64,000 nt of DNA from Bidens hawaiensis (Eukaryota; Streptophyta; Magnoliopsida; Asterales; Asteraceae), in NCBI GenBank assembly GCA_021521415.1, contig JAIQDT010000059.1:2170001-2234000 (forward strand), given 5' to 3'. Under the pieces are notes generated by a model. That model made no database searches and was not told the origin of the DNA. It worked only from the letters and a program-made list of their open reading frames with translations. Positions 44,945 through 57,589 of the stretch are shown here, piece by piece. Every line of letters begins with the position of its first letter. Position 1 is the stretch's first letter. The translations under genes were made by a program, and so were the position numbers.

Positions 44945-47345
44945 ATGTATACACGGTATTCTCAAGAGCTAGAGTCGCTACAGTTTGATCCAGAAATAGA
45001 GAAAACAGTAAAAAGAAACCGAGCAGCTAAAAAACAAGGTGAAACTTTAAAACCTAAAGAAGAAGATATGAACCATCAGGGGATTACCTAATCCCACCCG
45101 TGTTTCAATCCTAAAATCAAGACCCACTTCCTAATCATGAACCACAACACATCCCACAAAATCCTCCACTCAATGACTTGCCGCCACTAAACCAACACCT
45201 TAACCAAAACCGTAGAGCCCAAAGACAGTATCACATGAGGGATGATCGGTCAATCAGATCTGAACCACCATATTTTCAGGGTGCGGTTGATTTTGAGAGA
45301 GAGAACATTAGAAGAAGGGAGTTTGATGATTTTGAGAAATTTGAGGATGAGGAGGAATGGGAGGACATACCTAGGGGTCAGTATTATCAGAGAGAACAAC
45401 CACCACGTAACCAAACTCCTGAACCAGGACGACAACCAAGAAACCGCATGCCACAAAGAAGACCAATTGTTCAAGAACCACAGGTTCCTGAGTATGAGTT
45501 TGATGATGGGGTCCCGCGAGCATTTGTTCCACCACCAGTTCCGGGGGGGTTCAAAGCCATTTCATCCCACAAGTGGCCACGAACCCATTGCCCATTATAT
45601 TCTGGTTAGAAAGGGGATAACTTTTTCAGTGAGGCAGAGCAGTTTGACTGGGATGCCTGTGTTTTACGGAAAAGCTACAGAGGAACCATATCTGCATTTG
45701 AGTGAGTTTAACTCGATCTGTGCTACCATCTCAAGCCAAGGGTTTAGTGCAGATGATGTAAAATTGGTGGTGTTCCAGTATAGTTTGAAGGATGCAGCAA
45801 AATAATGGTTTTTATCTTTGCCTTCAGCTAGCATTTACATGTGGCAAGATTTGGCTCAGCAGTTTCTAGATGAATATTATACGCCACAAAGAACTTCAGA
45901 GGCCCGCACTGCTATCAGAAACTATCAACAATGAATGGGCGAATCGTTTCACGAGACTTTCACAAGATTTAAGTTGTTGTTAAGAACATGTCCGCATCAT
46001 GGAATAGCCTTGTGGGAATTAATTAAAGCGTTCCATGATGGGTTGTCAACTGACGATGTGCGAGACCTTCAATCCACCACAAATGGATCTTTTCTAACGA
46101 ATAATGAAAATGTGGATTGGGGGCATCTCGAAAGACATGCTATGAACTCTAAAAGACAATCACAGTTGAACAGAATGATAAAGAGGTCAGTGGTGAAAGC
46201 AGTTGACAGTGGGGGTTCAGAGGATCGAATGGAAAGGTTGGAAAAGAAGTTGGATCAGTTAATGGTTGCTGGTACGAAAGATAAAGGGAAATCAGGAAAG
46301 ACATATCCAGTTTGTGAAGGTTGTGGTGAACTAGGCCATACTGTGGCAACTTGTGGAGTCGTAAGGGATGACGAAGAAGAGGACGAAGAGAAGGTTATTT
46401 TGTTCAAGAGGAGAAAAGGTACAACAACAGTGGCAATTTAAACTCAAATACCTATCACCCGGGCCTCCGAAATCACCCTAATTTCAGCTATGGAAACCCG
46501 AAGACTCAGCAAAACCCAAATTTCCAAGGCAATTCCCAGGGAACCGGTTATCATTTAAATCAAAGACAGTATGGAACGGTTCATGTAACCAGCAGTGTGG
46601 ATACAATCAGAGGGAGTTTGGTGGATATAATAAGGGATATCAAAAGAGTGAACAACAGGGGCAAGGAAGTTCTTCAGGTAATAAGGAAAAGTCGATTAAG
46701 GATGTGATGGACTTTTTGAAGCAGATGAAGACAGATCAAGAAGCTCGGAATAAAAGCATGAATCAAAGGTTAGAGCTCCAAGAGAAAGCTAATGCTTCGA
46801 GGGATAAACAGGTGAGCCAGCTTGCAGAAGAAGTGGCTAGTTTGAAGAGAAATCCATCCAAATTACCAAGTGATACCTTAAAGAATCTGAGCCATCAGAG
46901 TAGCGGTACATCGAATGGAATGAACACTCACATCAACCAGGTAAGTACCCTTAGGAGTGGTAAAACTTATGATAACGGGGTAAATCCACCACCCTTCATT
47001 GAGGGTGTGATGGAAGACTTAGGGGAAGATGGTAAAAATGATGATGACGTGGAAATCGAACCTAGAAATCAACCGAGAAAATCAATTAATAAAAATGTAA
47101 ATGAATCGGTAATTAAAAAGGGAGCACCAATTACCAAGGAGGCGGATTCAACGAGTAAAACCGTTCCGTTTCCTCACGCTTTGGTGAATTCTGAAACATC
47201 ATTGTCACTTAGAAAGAGGGGCCCACAACAGGAGGAAATATGGGAAATTTTCAAACAGGTAAAAATTAATCTACCCCTCATTGATGCTATAAAACAAGTC
47301 CCCGCGTATGTTAAGTATTTGAAGGACTTGTGTACTCAAAAATGA
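44945..47345 (+). pseudogene. Athila gag, broken by stops and frameshifts
   Basis: Begins MYTRYSQELESLQFDPEIEK, with the DPEIEKT motif typical of Athila gag. A stop falls soon after at about 45090. Frames then change near 45560 and 46430, and stops lie near 45805 and 45932. The central capsid-like part includes FYGKATEEPYLHLSEF and GESFHETFTRFKLLLRTCPH. A CCHC zinc knuckle (CEGCGELGHTVATC) is at 46313-46354. The C-terminal 213 codons (46704-47345) are open, with a coiled-coil-like stretch (SQLAEEVASLKRN) and DAIKQVPAYVKYLKDLCT. Gag would package element RNA; this copy cannot make the full protein. Confidence 0.85.
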
Positions 47346-47354
47346 ACTCATAAA

Positions 47355-48029
47355 ATGCCTAAACAAGTTGACTTAACTGCTAATGTGAGTTCGGTTTTGA
47401 CGGGCATCCTCCCACCCAAACTTCAAGATCCGGGAACGCCAATAATACCCATTCAAGTGGGCGATTTCAAAATGACAAGGTCGTTACTAGATCTTGGAGC
47501 CGGAGTGAGCATTCTCCCGGGAAGCTTGAACGACCAATATGATTTTGGTCCCCTTAGAAAAGCCGACACCACAGTGGTGTTGGCCGACTTAACACTTAAG
47601 CTTCCTAGGGAAATAGTGACTGATGTAATTGTCATGATTGAAGATTTTTATTATCTGGTTGACTTTATGGTTCTAGACTACGTAACAGTTGACCCGAAAT
47701 GGCAACCGAATGTGATTCTCGCTCGGCCCTTTTTGGTAGCTGCAAATGCTTTAATAAACAGTAGAACCGGGGTGGTCGACATGGCCTTTAGTAATAAAAA
47801 TCTTCGGCTCAATGTGTTTTCAAATGTATCTAACGCTCTGGTGAGTGATGAATGCTTCGCGGCTGACGCCATTGACGGGTTGAATCCTCACGAAAGTGAG
47901 GAAGATGCCGCAGAGGAGTGGGTTATTTGTTGCAGGGAATCTTTTGAGCATGTGTTGCAATTGAAAGAGGAGGAAAGGGCAGTTGAGGTGTTCGCTGCGA
48001 GTATTGGGAAGCTACCTTGGTCTCAGTAG
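47355..48029 (+). pseudogene. Athila aspartic protease region
   Basis: An open stretch of 224 codons follows gag after one stop, in the region where Athila encodes its protease. LPPKLQDPGTPIIPIQVG leads to the catalytic-type motif DLGAGVSILP (family: DLGAS.N.MP). LPREIVTDVIVMIEDF and VILARPFLVAANALI (family: ILGRPFLATG) follow. Ala replaces Gly in the second motif. It was probably part of one gag-pol frame, now separated by the stop at 47343. Confidence 0.8.
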
Positions 48030-49200
48030 GTGGAGAGACTACCGGACACTATTGACTCCAAGTTGAAACCCCCACTTGAGAGTCCACCGGTAATGGAGTT
48101 GAAGGAACTCCCAAAACACATCTCAAGTATGTGTTTTTGGGAGAGGGAGAGACGTTACCGGCTATCATTGCCTTGAATTTAACAGACGAGCAAGAAAGGG
48201 CATTGATGGAAGTTTTGAAGCAGTATAAAGCGGCGATTGGATGGACGATAGCGGACTTAAGGGGTATTAGTCTGTCTGTTGTGATGCACAAGATTATCAC
48301 AGACCCCGAGGTATAGCCTGCACACGATGCACAAAGACGGTTGAATCCGAATATGTAGGAGGTTGTGAAGAAAGAGGTGTTGAAGTGGTTGGATGCGGGA
48401 ATCATTTTCCCGATCTCGGATAGTACTTGGGTGAGCCCGACACAAACGGTTTCGAAGAAGGCGGGTATTCAGATAACCCGTGATGCGAGAGGTGAGGAAA
48501 TTGCTACTCGACCGGTAACCGGGTGGCGGATTTGTGTTGATTATCGGAAGTTGAACGCGGCCGACCTCCAAGGATCATTTCCCTTTACCATTCATTGACC
48601 AAATCATCGAGAAATTATCAGGTCAGAAGATTTACTGTTTTTAGATGGTTATTCGGGGTATAATCAAATTGCCATTCACCCCGATGACCAACATAAGACC
48701 ACATTTACGTGCCCATACGGCACATTCGCATTTAGGTGAATGCCTTTTGGCTTGTGTAATGCCCCGGCCACCTTTCAAATGTGCATGATGAGTATCTTCT
48801 CAGATATGGTCAGGGATTCACTAGAAATTTTTGTGGACGATTTTTCAATTTTCGGCTCATCTTTTTAATTATGCTTAAATGAACTAACGAAAGTTTTGAA
48901 AAGATGTGTGGAAACGAATCTGGTCTTAAGTTGGGAAAAGAGACATTTTATGGTTCAAGAGGGAACGGTTTTGGGTCATGTCATCTCAAGTAGGGGGGTT
49001 GAGGTTGACCGGGCGAAAGTCAATGTCATAGCTAATTTACCACCTCCTAAAAATGTGAAGTGAATTCGGTCATTCTTGGGGCATGCCGGATTTTACAGAT
49101 TGTTTATTAAGAATTTCAGTGTCATAACTAAGCCATAATGTAATTTGTTATTGAAATATGTACCATTTGTTTTTATGAAGATTGTTTAAATTCTTTTAAC
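48030..49200 (+). pseudogene. Athila reverse transcriptase, disrupted
   Basis: Recognisable segments in several frames: VTGWRICVDYRKLNAADLQG, LDGYSGYNQIAIHPDDQ, KTTFTCPYGTFAF, MPFGLCNAPATFQMCMM, the catalytic FVDD box (about 48829-48840), and VRSFLGH-like sequence with a stop in place of the codon before IRSFLGHAGFYR. At least six stop codons and one or more frameshifts are present, so no polymerase can be made. The thumb/connection part (HFMVQEGTVLGHVIS) is preserved in sequence. Confidence 0.88.
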
Positions 49201-51021
49201 GTGCTTAAAAACAAATTGGTCGAGGCCCCAATCCTGCTGTCACCTGACCGGTCACTTCTTTTTGAGATTATGTGTGACACGAGCGATTATGCAGTCGGGG
49301 CTGTTCTTGGTCAACGGGTGGACAAGAAGCCTATTGCAATATACTACGCAAGCAAAACCATTTCCGACGCTCAAATTAATTATACCACTATGGAAAAGGA
49401 GTTGCTTGCGGTAGTGTATGCGTTGGATAAATTTAGATCTTATATGTGGGGAAGCAAAGTTGTTGTGTTTTCAGATCATAGCGTAGTGAAATACTTGATG
49501 GAGAAGAAAGATGCAAAGCCGCGCTTGATAAGGTGGATTTTGCTCCTTCAAGAATTTGATGTGGAGATTCGCGATAAGAAGGGGAGTGAGAATGTTGTTG
49601 CGGACCATCTTTCCAGATTGGTAGAAAGACAAGAGGAGGAGGATGCCCGAGAGATAAATGAGTCATTTCCGGATGAACAACTGTTCTCTATGTCAACCTT
49701 GCCATGGTATGCTGACATCCTTAATTTTCTTGTTGCAGGTACCATTCCAGAATTTTGGCCAAAGAAAAAGAAGCACCAATTCATGGCTAAAGTGAAACAC
49801 TATGTATGGGAGGACCCAGACTTGTTTAAAATTGGGGCGGATCAAGTGTTTCGAAGATGTATTCCAGATGAGGAGATTCGGAGTGTTTTGCCACACGCAC
49901 ATTCACTTGCATGTGGTGGCCATTTCAGTGGGCAGAAAACTAGTCATAAGATTTTAGCATGTGGTTTATACTGGCCCACTATTTTCAAAGAATCGGCGGA
50001 ATATGCTAAAAACTATGTGAGATGTCAACAGTTGGGTAGCATTTCCAAGAGAAACGAGATGCCCATGCAACCAATCCTCGTAGTAGACATCTTTTATGTT
50101 TGGGGGATTGATTTTATGGGCTCGCTTCCAAATTCCTTCGAGAATTATTACATTTTGGTGGCGGTTGATTATGTTTCAAAATGGGTCGAAGCAATTGCCA
50201 CCAAAACAAACGACCATGCCGTTGTTTGTAAATTTGTCCAAATGAACATATTTTCTAGATTTGGTGTTCCCCGCATTATAATCAGTGATGGGGGATCACA
50301 TTTCAAAAACTTTAACTTTGGAAAACTACTTAAACGGTACGGCGTAAACCACCGAATAGCCACACCATACCATCCTCAAACGAGTGGTCAGGTGGAGGTG
50401 TCCAATAGGCATATTAAAGAAATTTTCCAAAAGACGGTGAGGCCCGATCGAAAAGATTGGTCTACAAAGTTAAATGATGCTTTATGGGCCTACCGAACAG
50501 TTTACAAAACGCCTATCTGCACCACCCCCTATCGGTTGGTTTATGGAAAGGGTTTCCATTTGCCCGTAGAACTTGCTCATCGAGCATTATGGGTTGTGAA
50601 GAATGTTAATATGGATTATGAGTGTACAAGAAAGGAGCGGAAGTTGAATATCTGCGAGTTGGAGGAGCTGAGAGATGAAGCGTATGAGTGTGCTTCGGCA
50701 TACAAAGATAGGATGAAGCGAGTACACGATGCGAAGATTAAGCGGAAGGAGTTTGAAGAAGGTCAAAGGGTCTGGTTATACAATTTGAGAGCAAAGTTGT
50801 TTCCAGGTAAGTTGAAGAGCAAGTGGTTGGGGCCATACCAGGTTAAGCGTGTCGGTAATTTCAGTGAGGTTGAAATTGAAGATTTCGACGATCACTTAAG
50901 GCAAGTTGTGAACGGACATCGCTTAAAACCGTATTTGGAAGATGCAGATTTAAATAAAAGCATACATGAGTCGGTGGTGAGCTTTATAGTGACTGCACCG
51001 ACATATTCAGCCGACTGCTAA
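49201..51021 (+). CDS. Athila RNase H and integrase, 606-codon open frame
   Basis: The frame has no stops. Residues about 10-145 are an RNase H domain ([44 protein letters not shown]). A zinc-binding region at about 230-280 has H.HxxxCGGHF and RCQQLG; the first Cys of the usual CDRCQ is Tyr here, so the HHCC finger lacks one ligand. The integrase core has D (VWGIDFMG), D ([10 protein letters not shown]) and E (TSGQVEVSN). A GPY/F-type C-terminus follows ([10 protein letters not shown]). The first ATG is a convenience; this was the C-terminal part of the polyprotein. With RT broken upstream it is probably not expressed. Confidence 0.85.
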   Translation: MLKNKLVEAPILLSPDRSLLFEIMCDTSDYAVGAVLGQRVDKKPIAIYYASKTISDAQINYTTMEKELLAVVYALDKFRSYMWGSKVVVFSDHSVVKYLMEKKDAKPRLIRWILLLQEFDVEIRDKKGSENVVADHLSRLVERQEEEDAREINESFPDEQLFSMSTLPWYADILNFLVAGTIPEFWPKKKKHQFMAKVKHYVWEDPDLFKIGADQVFRRCIPDEEIRSVLPHAHSLACGGHFSGQKTSHKILACGLYWPTIFKESAEYAKNYVRCQQLGSISKRNEMPMQPILVVDIFYVWGIDFMGSLPNSFENYYILVAVDYVSKWVEAIATKTNDHAVVCKFVQMNIFSRFGVPRIIISDGGSHFKNFNFGKLLKRYGVNHRIATPYHPQTSGQVEVSNRHIKEIFQKTVRPDRKDWSTKLNDALWAYRTVYKTPICTTPYRLVYGKGFHLPVELAHRALWVVKNVNMDYECTRKERKLNICELEELRDEAYECASAYKDRMKRVHDAKIKRKEFEEGQRVWLYNLRAKLFPGKLKSKWLGPYQVKRVGNFSEVEIEDFDDHLRQVVNGHRLKPYLEDADLNKSIHESVVSFIVTAPTYSADC

Positions 51022-52037
51022 GGGCCAGGTAATGTCGGGCTGTAGACGATAAATACAGCGCTTTCCGGGAGGCAACCCGAGCTCGGTTTGTATATTTCTT
51101 GGTATTAAAAAAACAAAATTGACCTGAAGCCACTGTAACCTACGGTGGCCATACCGTAGCTTACGGTGGCACCGTAGGCTACGGCCATTGCATGCAGTTA
51201 CCGTAGGCTAAGGTGATTAACCGTAGCTTACGGTGGGATCCCTTCAGCAACGGTTTATCAATTAAAAATAAAAAAAAAAACGAAAATTAATATCAAATAA
51301 ACTCAACCACACATTTAATCTAACCTACCTAATATTATAACCTTCTTCCTTCTTCCTTCTTCATTCTTCATTCTTCCTCTTATTCTTTCACCATAACTCT
51401 ACCTTCTTCACAACCCTAACTCCTTCAATCCTCCACCAAATCTTCGATTCCAGGCTCTAGTTTTACTAATTTTTTGAGAGGAATTCAAGTGTGGTGTCGG
51501 TTTCCTTCAATTCCTCTTCGTTTTTCGCTGGATTCGTGGTGGAGGGTGACAAACCCTAGAAATCCAAGTTGGGGTTTTTCGTGTTTCATTGTTTATTCTA
51601 GTAATTGAAGTGTCTAGAGACTTGTTGCAACACTCAAGGTATATGAATTATTGTTTTATTGATGATTAGTTGAGGTATGTTGTTACTAGTTCTTTGGTGA
51701 ATGTAGTTGGTTTGGTATATGGTTTTAGGTTGGTTTATCATGGTTATTGTTGGGGGGCTAGTACACTTGCGTCTTGGGTCATTGATCGGTATGGTTGTTA
51801 TCATGGTTTAATATTTTTGAGAGTGTTAAATTTGATAGCCAAAACCAAGATTTTGTGTAATAAAAAGAAGGCGTTTATAATTAATGATTTTTAGAAATGA
51901 ATTGATAACGGGGTTTAGTATATGAGAATGACTAACCATGAGTGCATCTCCACGACAAGTGTGGGGAAATTTTGGGTTGGTGTTAGTCATAGGGAGAACC
52001 TCGGTTAATGCATTTTGTTTGTTACGTTGTATGTAGG
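51022..52037 (+). other. Athila inter-ORF region with palindrome cluster
   Basis: No coding frame. At 51128-51237 are five copies of the ACCGTAG..CTACGGT palindrome also found in the LTRs. A C/T-rich tract (51340-51400, CTTCTTCC repeats) and AACCCTA words follow, then sequence with a possible intron ending at about 52037. This could act as leader or internal promoter for the downstream ORF; that is inference. Confidence 0.55.
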
Positions 52038-53528
52038 ATGGGTAAGACAGGTGATACTCGAAGGAATCCACCACGGAACAAGGGTAAGGCAACCTCATCT
52101 TCGGCGGCACCGGATCCTCCATTAATTTTAAGGGATGACGATGAGGAGCATGATCCGATGGAGGAACCGTATGAAGATGAAGGCATGGCACCTCCTTTTA
52201 AGCCGATCTGGAAAGGAGGTCCTTTGTCAGCGATTGTTCCTTGGTGGCAGGCAGAATTATTTAATGATGAGATGAATAAGTTGCAGGTGAAGAATTTGGG
52301 GTTTATTTGTGAGAAGAAAGTCGATGTTGGTGACATGAAACCATTCGGGATTGTCAGAATGTTTAAGAATCAAGGATGGGAAGTTGCTTTGAAATGCTAT
52401 GATGGTGAAATCAAGGTCTTGTATATGGAGAGTATTCAGGAGTGGGTATCCACTTTGAGATTGGATTGGGGTAATAATCCATCGAAAACGATGCGGTTGA
52501 TCAGAATGGTTAACAGTAAGGAGGTTGTGATGTCAATGGACAGTCTTCGCCGTATCGCTCAGTTTGATTCGCGGCCATCAGGGGTAGGGCTGGCATATCG
52601 TGTATACCCGTACACAATAAGACACGAACACGATAAGACACGAACACGAAATGGGTATACCTATACACGACACGAAAACTTTTCGTGTACCTGTATCCTA
52701 AACACGAACACGAACCTGTTAATACCTGAAATACACGATAAGAGCTGTTTAGTAACACAAATTTGACAACCTGTTTAGGGAAATAAAAGTCGTCAAAAGT
52801 TCATAAAAGTCTTAAAATAAAATATAAATCCATGATCCTTAACAATTTTAAGACAAAAAACCATAGAAGCAAACAATAACAAGCAAACAAAAGTCGTTGA
52901 AAGTTCATAAAAGTCTTAAAATAAAGCATCCGAATTCTAATCAAACAACATCAAGTTCCAAACTTCCAAGCTCCAATTGGTCTTTCTTCTCAAATCTTCA
53001 ATTCCAAGCAAACAAACAATCAAACCTACATACAAAATAAGTTGTAAGGCCCCGTTACCGGTAACCCTACTTTCACGTTGGATTTACTCATAAACATAGT
53101 TCTAAATATCAGAGTTAATTAAAAACTTTTCGCGGAATATAAAACTTTCATAAAACATTACATATCAATTCATAATCATGTCTTAAAACATTCCTCTTGT
53201 CTTTCAAAATCAAAACATAACTTATAAAACATATCAGATCTTCAGATGCCAGGCTTTAGTCTTCTGCCATGTGTCCTCCACTCAAGCCAGCTGTCTCATC
53301 CTACTCACCTGCGTGCATACTAAAAGTCAGCTACGCTGAGTGAGTTCTAGTTAATCATACAATACCATACAATACCTTATTACATACATACGTACTTAAC
53401 CTCATAACTTTCTTTCATACACACATAAGTACTCATACCTTCATTCTTACTTACATACTTTCCTTCTTACTTACATACTTTCTTTACATTCATAATCATA
53501 CGTTTTTAAGAGCCTTTCGCCCTATAAC

Positions 53529-53716
53529 CTCACAGATATTATAAGGGTCTGGTCCCTAACATCACAGATATTATAAGGGTCTGGTCCCTAACATCACAGA
53601 TATTATGAGGGTCTGGTCCCTATCCTCACAGATATTGTAAGGGTCTGGTCCCTAACATCACAGATATTATAAGGGTCTGGTCCCTAACATCACAGATATT
53701 ATAAGGGTCTGGTCCC
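53529..53716. repeat. Six 32-bp tandem repeats in the solo LTR
   Basis: CACAGATATTATAAGGGTCT with a GGTCCCTAACAT-type remainder repeats with exact 32-base spacing (starts near 53531, 53563, 53595, 53627, 53659 and 53691). Units are contiguous with no unique spacers. Confidence 0.92.
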
Positions 53717-53898
53717 TTGTTTTCGAATATTAGTAGGGTTCGATTCCCTCTTCGTTACCATACAATCATACATCATACCTCGAGTATTATTAGGGCTCGG
53801 TACCCTTTTTGTAACCATACAACCATACAACCGTCATTTCCTTCTTTTATTAACTTTATTACGTTCATACACATAAACATACATATCATACTTGCCAT

Positions 53899-54092
53899 AT
53901 TTATAACGTTACAACCTGACAGTACGTGCAATATCCGAAGATCGTTCACGAACCATCAAGCAATCATTCATACATATCACATATATCACATATGGCTTTA
54001 TAACGTTACAACCTGACAGTACGTGCAATATCCGAAGATCGTTCACGAACCATCAAGCAATCATTCATACATATCACATATATCACCTATGG
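53899..54092. repeat. 97-bp tandem duplication in the solo LTR
   Basis: Two nearly identical copies contain ATAACGTTACAACCTGACAG and GATCGTTCACGAACCATC, offset by 97 bases. Confidence 0.9.
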
Positions 54093-54509
54093 CATACACT
54101 TATCACTTAGGATAAATGTATTAACAACACATCAAGTATGCACACAGCCCCGAAAACATAACAAGGAATGGGGCTAGAAACTCACCTGAATCCTGTTACG
54201 CTCGCCGTTGATCGTAATTCCTTTCTTTAACTGGGCTCGGCTAACTGTATAATATTTACACATATCAATTAACTACTACTACTCGTTTTGTATTTCCATC
54301 TATATATGACCCACAACGAACGGGGGTCCGGGGGCAGCGCCCCTGGCAGCGGGGTTCTAGGGGCGGCAGCCCCTAGCGGGGTCCAAGGGGCAGAGCCCCT
54401 GGCTGGGGTTAAGCTGCCAGGTCAGCTTGGAAAAATTTTATTTTCGATAACTGCCTTAACACATTTTCCATTAGGTTTTTAATTTATTTTATAAACGAAC
54501 TTCACTTCA

Positions 54510-54770
54510 GGCGAAGTTAAACCTTAGGCGAACTTGGCTTCAGGCGAAGTTAAACCTTAGGCGAACTTGGCTTCAGGCGAAGTTAAACCTTAGGCGAACT
54601 TGGCTTCAGGCGAAGTTAAGCCTTAGGCGAACTTGGCTTCAGGCGAAGTTATACCTTAGGCGAACTTGGCCGTAGGCGAAGTTATCCTTAGGCGAAGTTA
54701 CGCTTGAAGGCGAAGTTACGCTTGAAGGCGAAGTTCATCAGGCGAACTTAATCTTGCAGGCGAAGTTATC
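54510..54770. repeat. 33-bp tandem repeats in the solo LTR
   Basis: GGCGAAGTTAAACCTTAGGC followed by GAACTTGGCTTCA repeats about five times, then decays into shorter GGCGAAGTTA units. Each unit contains GGCGAAGTT on one side and AACTT on the other. Confidence 0.88.
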
Positions 54771-56962
54771 GCGCTGCAGATCTGTTTGCCCATAACTCCT
54801 TCGTTTCTTAGCCAAATAACTCGATTTTGGTACCCACGGAATCGTATGATCGGCAACTACAAATCCCAACCATCAAATCGGCCTAAAATCGACGTTTTAG
54901 GGGTCCGATTTGGGCAGTTTGGGTTTCGGGTCCGGTTAACCCAACCAATCCTAACCATTTACAGTAATAATAGCTTTGTTGGATTGTTCTTACCTTACCA
55001 ACTCAGATCTATCAACAAAATCTCGGGTTTCGGCTTCGAATCTTGATCGGTTAGTATGTGTGTGTTTTGAGGAGTGTGTGGAGTGTGTGTGTGTAGTTTG
55101 GTGAGAAATGAGATATTTTGGGATTTTGGGGGTATTTATATCCCTGAAATCCCATTCTCATTTATCCTATCTCAATTAATCCAAGTCCATGACCCGCTCC
55201 TACTCGATATTAATAATTAACAACGTGAAATCACTAAACATAACTTTCTTTATTTATAATTAAAATTTTAGGATGTTACATAAGTATAGTCAATTAGTCA
55301 TATTAATCATATGGACAATTCGGTATATTCATATAGTTTTATCAAGCAACATTACTAAGTAGAAGGAAGCACCGGCGGTCGGCGGCGGCTCTGACAACGG
55401 AGAGGAGAAATTGAGAAAGTCCGGTGAGGAAGTGGTGCCGGCTGAGAAGTGGTGGCAGAGGAATCACCGGAGAAGGGCGGTGGGCGTAGAGAGGTTTGGC
55501 TGGAGAAGTGGTGGCCGCGATGGAGAAGTGAGTTAGGGTTTGGAAATGTGAAAGTGACGGGAGTTAGGGTTTGGGGATAAATGGATATAATAGTTTATAA
55601 TTATAATATTATATATATATAATTATAAAAATCTAACTAGGTACTTACAGGTAAACAGGTATTTTACCTGTTTAGACACGAAAATTAACAGGTAAATTCG
55701 TGTCTACCTGTTTAGTACACGAAACCTGTTAAGGCCTTACAATTACCTGTTAAATTCGTGTAGGTACGTGTCGTGTATTCGTGTCTCGTGTATAAATTGC
55801 CAGCCCTAATCAGGGGAATACATCTACCCGTCGGAAGCGGATCTCTACCGACACCCCGACAAATACCCCACGTATGAAATGATGAAGGCGGAATTATTTA
55901 ATCCGGGGATGGCTCACCAGTTGTTAAGGAATAATCTGAGGGGACAAGTGAGATTACTGTTGAGTTTGGAGATTATTAATGTTATGCCACGAAGAGGGGA
56001 TCGAACAAGTGTGCGGCAGTGGGAGATCACTATTTTGTATGCGTTAATGAAAGGGACGCCGAAAATTTCATTCCGGTACTTGATTATGATGAATATTTGG
56101 GAGGCTCGTCAATCGAAGAAGAAAGTGATTATCCCACATTGCCGGCTGATAATGGCTTTGCTGAAAATGAAAGGTGCCATCGGGGAGGATGCACCGAGGT
56201 TTGAAAAAACCCATACTCCTTTTTCGATAGACCAAATGGAGAAGAAGGGATGGGAGACTGAGATAACAGCAGAGTATTTGATTTTGAAGCATTGGGACAC
56301 CAAGACGTTGTTGAAAGCATTGAAGAATAGTGATGGTGATGATGTTGTGGAAGAAGTTTATGAGCCGAGGTTAGCGGAGTCAGTCGTGGGGCAGCACCAC
56401 GAGGTGGTGTTGAGAGTAGTCAAGCGGGTGGTTCGTTTGAGCAGCCACCTTTTATTCCAGTTCAGGAACCGCATGTGATGTTTCAGGATGACGCACGAAT
56501 GACCGAATGGCTTCAAAATTCGATGCCTAATGTTTATGGGGGTTGGAGTAATGAGTTTCAGTACATGTACGACCAACAGAATCAGAATGCGAAATTACAG
56601 CGTGGGAAACTCAGCGATTGTATAACAGGATGGAGCTGTGGAACCAAACCTATGCATATAATTTTCAGCAGGAGATTAATGAAAGGCACATGGACGATAT
56701 CCACAACAGGATGCATTAGGCATGGCATCGCGGGGAGATGGTGGTAGCAAACCCGCCTATGATCGATTACACTACTTTGGGTCCTTATGATGGTAGTGTC
56801 CAGTATCCACCACCGCAGCTTCACCACTCACGCTGGGTTGATCTACATACAGATGCAGCGCGAGATTCGGAAGCAAGTAGCTCGTCGGACGCGTTTAACT
56901 TTTATGGAGTGATGGAGACGATGAGGTCGATCTTTGGCGACCCGCATACCCAGTACTATTGA

Positions 56963-57584
56963 GCACTCGCTGATCAGCTAATCAGGTCCATGTGTCTCCC
57001 TTATCTCTATGTTTATGTTGAACAATTTTTCTTTAGTTTTATTTGTTCGGGCGGTCGGGAGGTGGCGTGAGACTTGTTGGTATGTTTTTTTGTTTGTTTT
57101 GTGAATTATGTGTGGTCAGCGGTGGTGTTGAACTTTTTATCTTTTGTGTATGGTTTCTTGTGTTTAGTGTCGTTTTTATGTGTAATCGGGTAGGATTTTC
57201 CGAATGCCTCACATATGTTTTGATGGTAACTTACATTGGGGACGATGTAATGTTTAAGTGTGGGGATGCGGGTTTGGTTTGAAAATGAAAAACGCTAAGA
57301 ATGTCCCGTGTTAAAAATTTTATACACAATGAAAAATGATATAAAAACTGGAACTGTTAAAAAATAATAAAAATAAATAAATAAATAAGTAATAAATACA
57401 AATATATATATATATATAATAGTAATAGTAAATAAATATTAATAGTAGTAATAATAATAAAAGAACAGTAACACACTTAACTTGTGATGTGTCGGTAGAC
57501 TCAGCCTTTAAGAATGAAAGGACGGTTTGGTTGTTGACTCAATTGCACCTCTAATTGCTTGATTTTAGTGGGAAACATTTTCGG
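56963..57584. other. Athila 3' non-coding sequence with AAAT/TA/ATT repeats
   Basis: No gene. The interval holds AAATAAATAAATAAATAA, a TATATATATA run and ATAGTAGTAATAATAATAA, at about 57365-57460. The solo LTR at 57590 follows. Confidence 0.6.
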
Positions 57585-57589
57585 GTTTT

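Larger units (their letters stand above)
53043..55280 (-). mobile_element. Solo LTR (Gypsy type) inside the hAT
   Basis: Read on the minus strand it starts TGTAACATCC and ends GGGGCCTTACA, 2238 bases, flanked by TAAGT (53038-53042 and 55281-55285). TG...CA termini, a 5-bp duplication and absence of internal coding sequence indicate a solo LTR. The TGTAACA.CC start suits large Gypsy LTRs such as the Tekay/Del group. It shares AAGTCAGCT..GCTGAGTGAGTTC with the solo LTR at 57590. Confidence 0.85.
52585..55808. mobile_element. Non-autonomous hAT transposon
   Basis: The ends are TAGGGCTGGCATATCGTGTA and, inverted, TAGGGCTGGCAATTTATACA. They are flanked by identical 8-bp duplications ATCAGGGG (52577-52584 and 55809-55816). 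Both subterminal regions are dense in CACGA/TCGTG words, as expected for hAT transposase binding. No transposase domain is present. A GC-rich segment (55366-55560) with AACCCTAACTCC on the minus strand could be a former promoter and first exon. Most of the 3.2 kb length is the solo LTR inserted at 53043. Confidence 0.9.
52038..56962 (+). pseudogene. Athila extra ORF (env-position), split by a hAT insertion and frameshifted
   Basis: Starts MGKTGDTRRNPPRNKGKAT, followed by an acidic stretch and a globular part (GGPLSAIVPWWQAELFNDEM). It is open to the hAT at 52585. After the hAT the frame resumes without shift (EYIYPSEADLYRHPDKYPTY), then breaks at about 56478. Later pieces (56475-56640 and 56738-56962) lie in other frames, ending HTQYY. 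Athila elements carry a downstream ORF of this position, sometimes called ATHILA ORF1 or env-like. No signal peptide or membrane helix is evident here, so an envelope role is not supported by this copy. Confidence 0.7.

Noticed and set aside
53529..54770. Regular 32- and 33-base repeats that superficially resemble a CRISPR array
   Set aside because: Units are directly contiguous, with no unique spacers, and lie inside a plant LTR; they are ordinary tandem repeats.
52038..56962. Calling the Athila extra ORF a viral-type envelope
   Set aside because: No signal peptide, membrane helix or glycoprotein-like region can be seen, so only the position supports that label.
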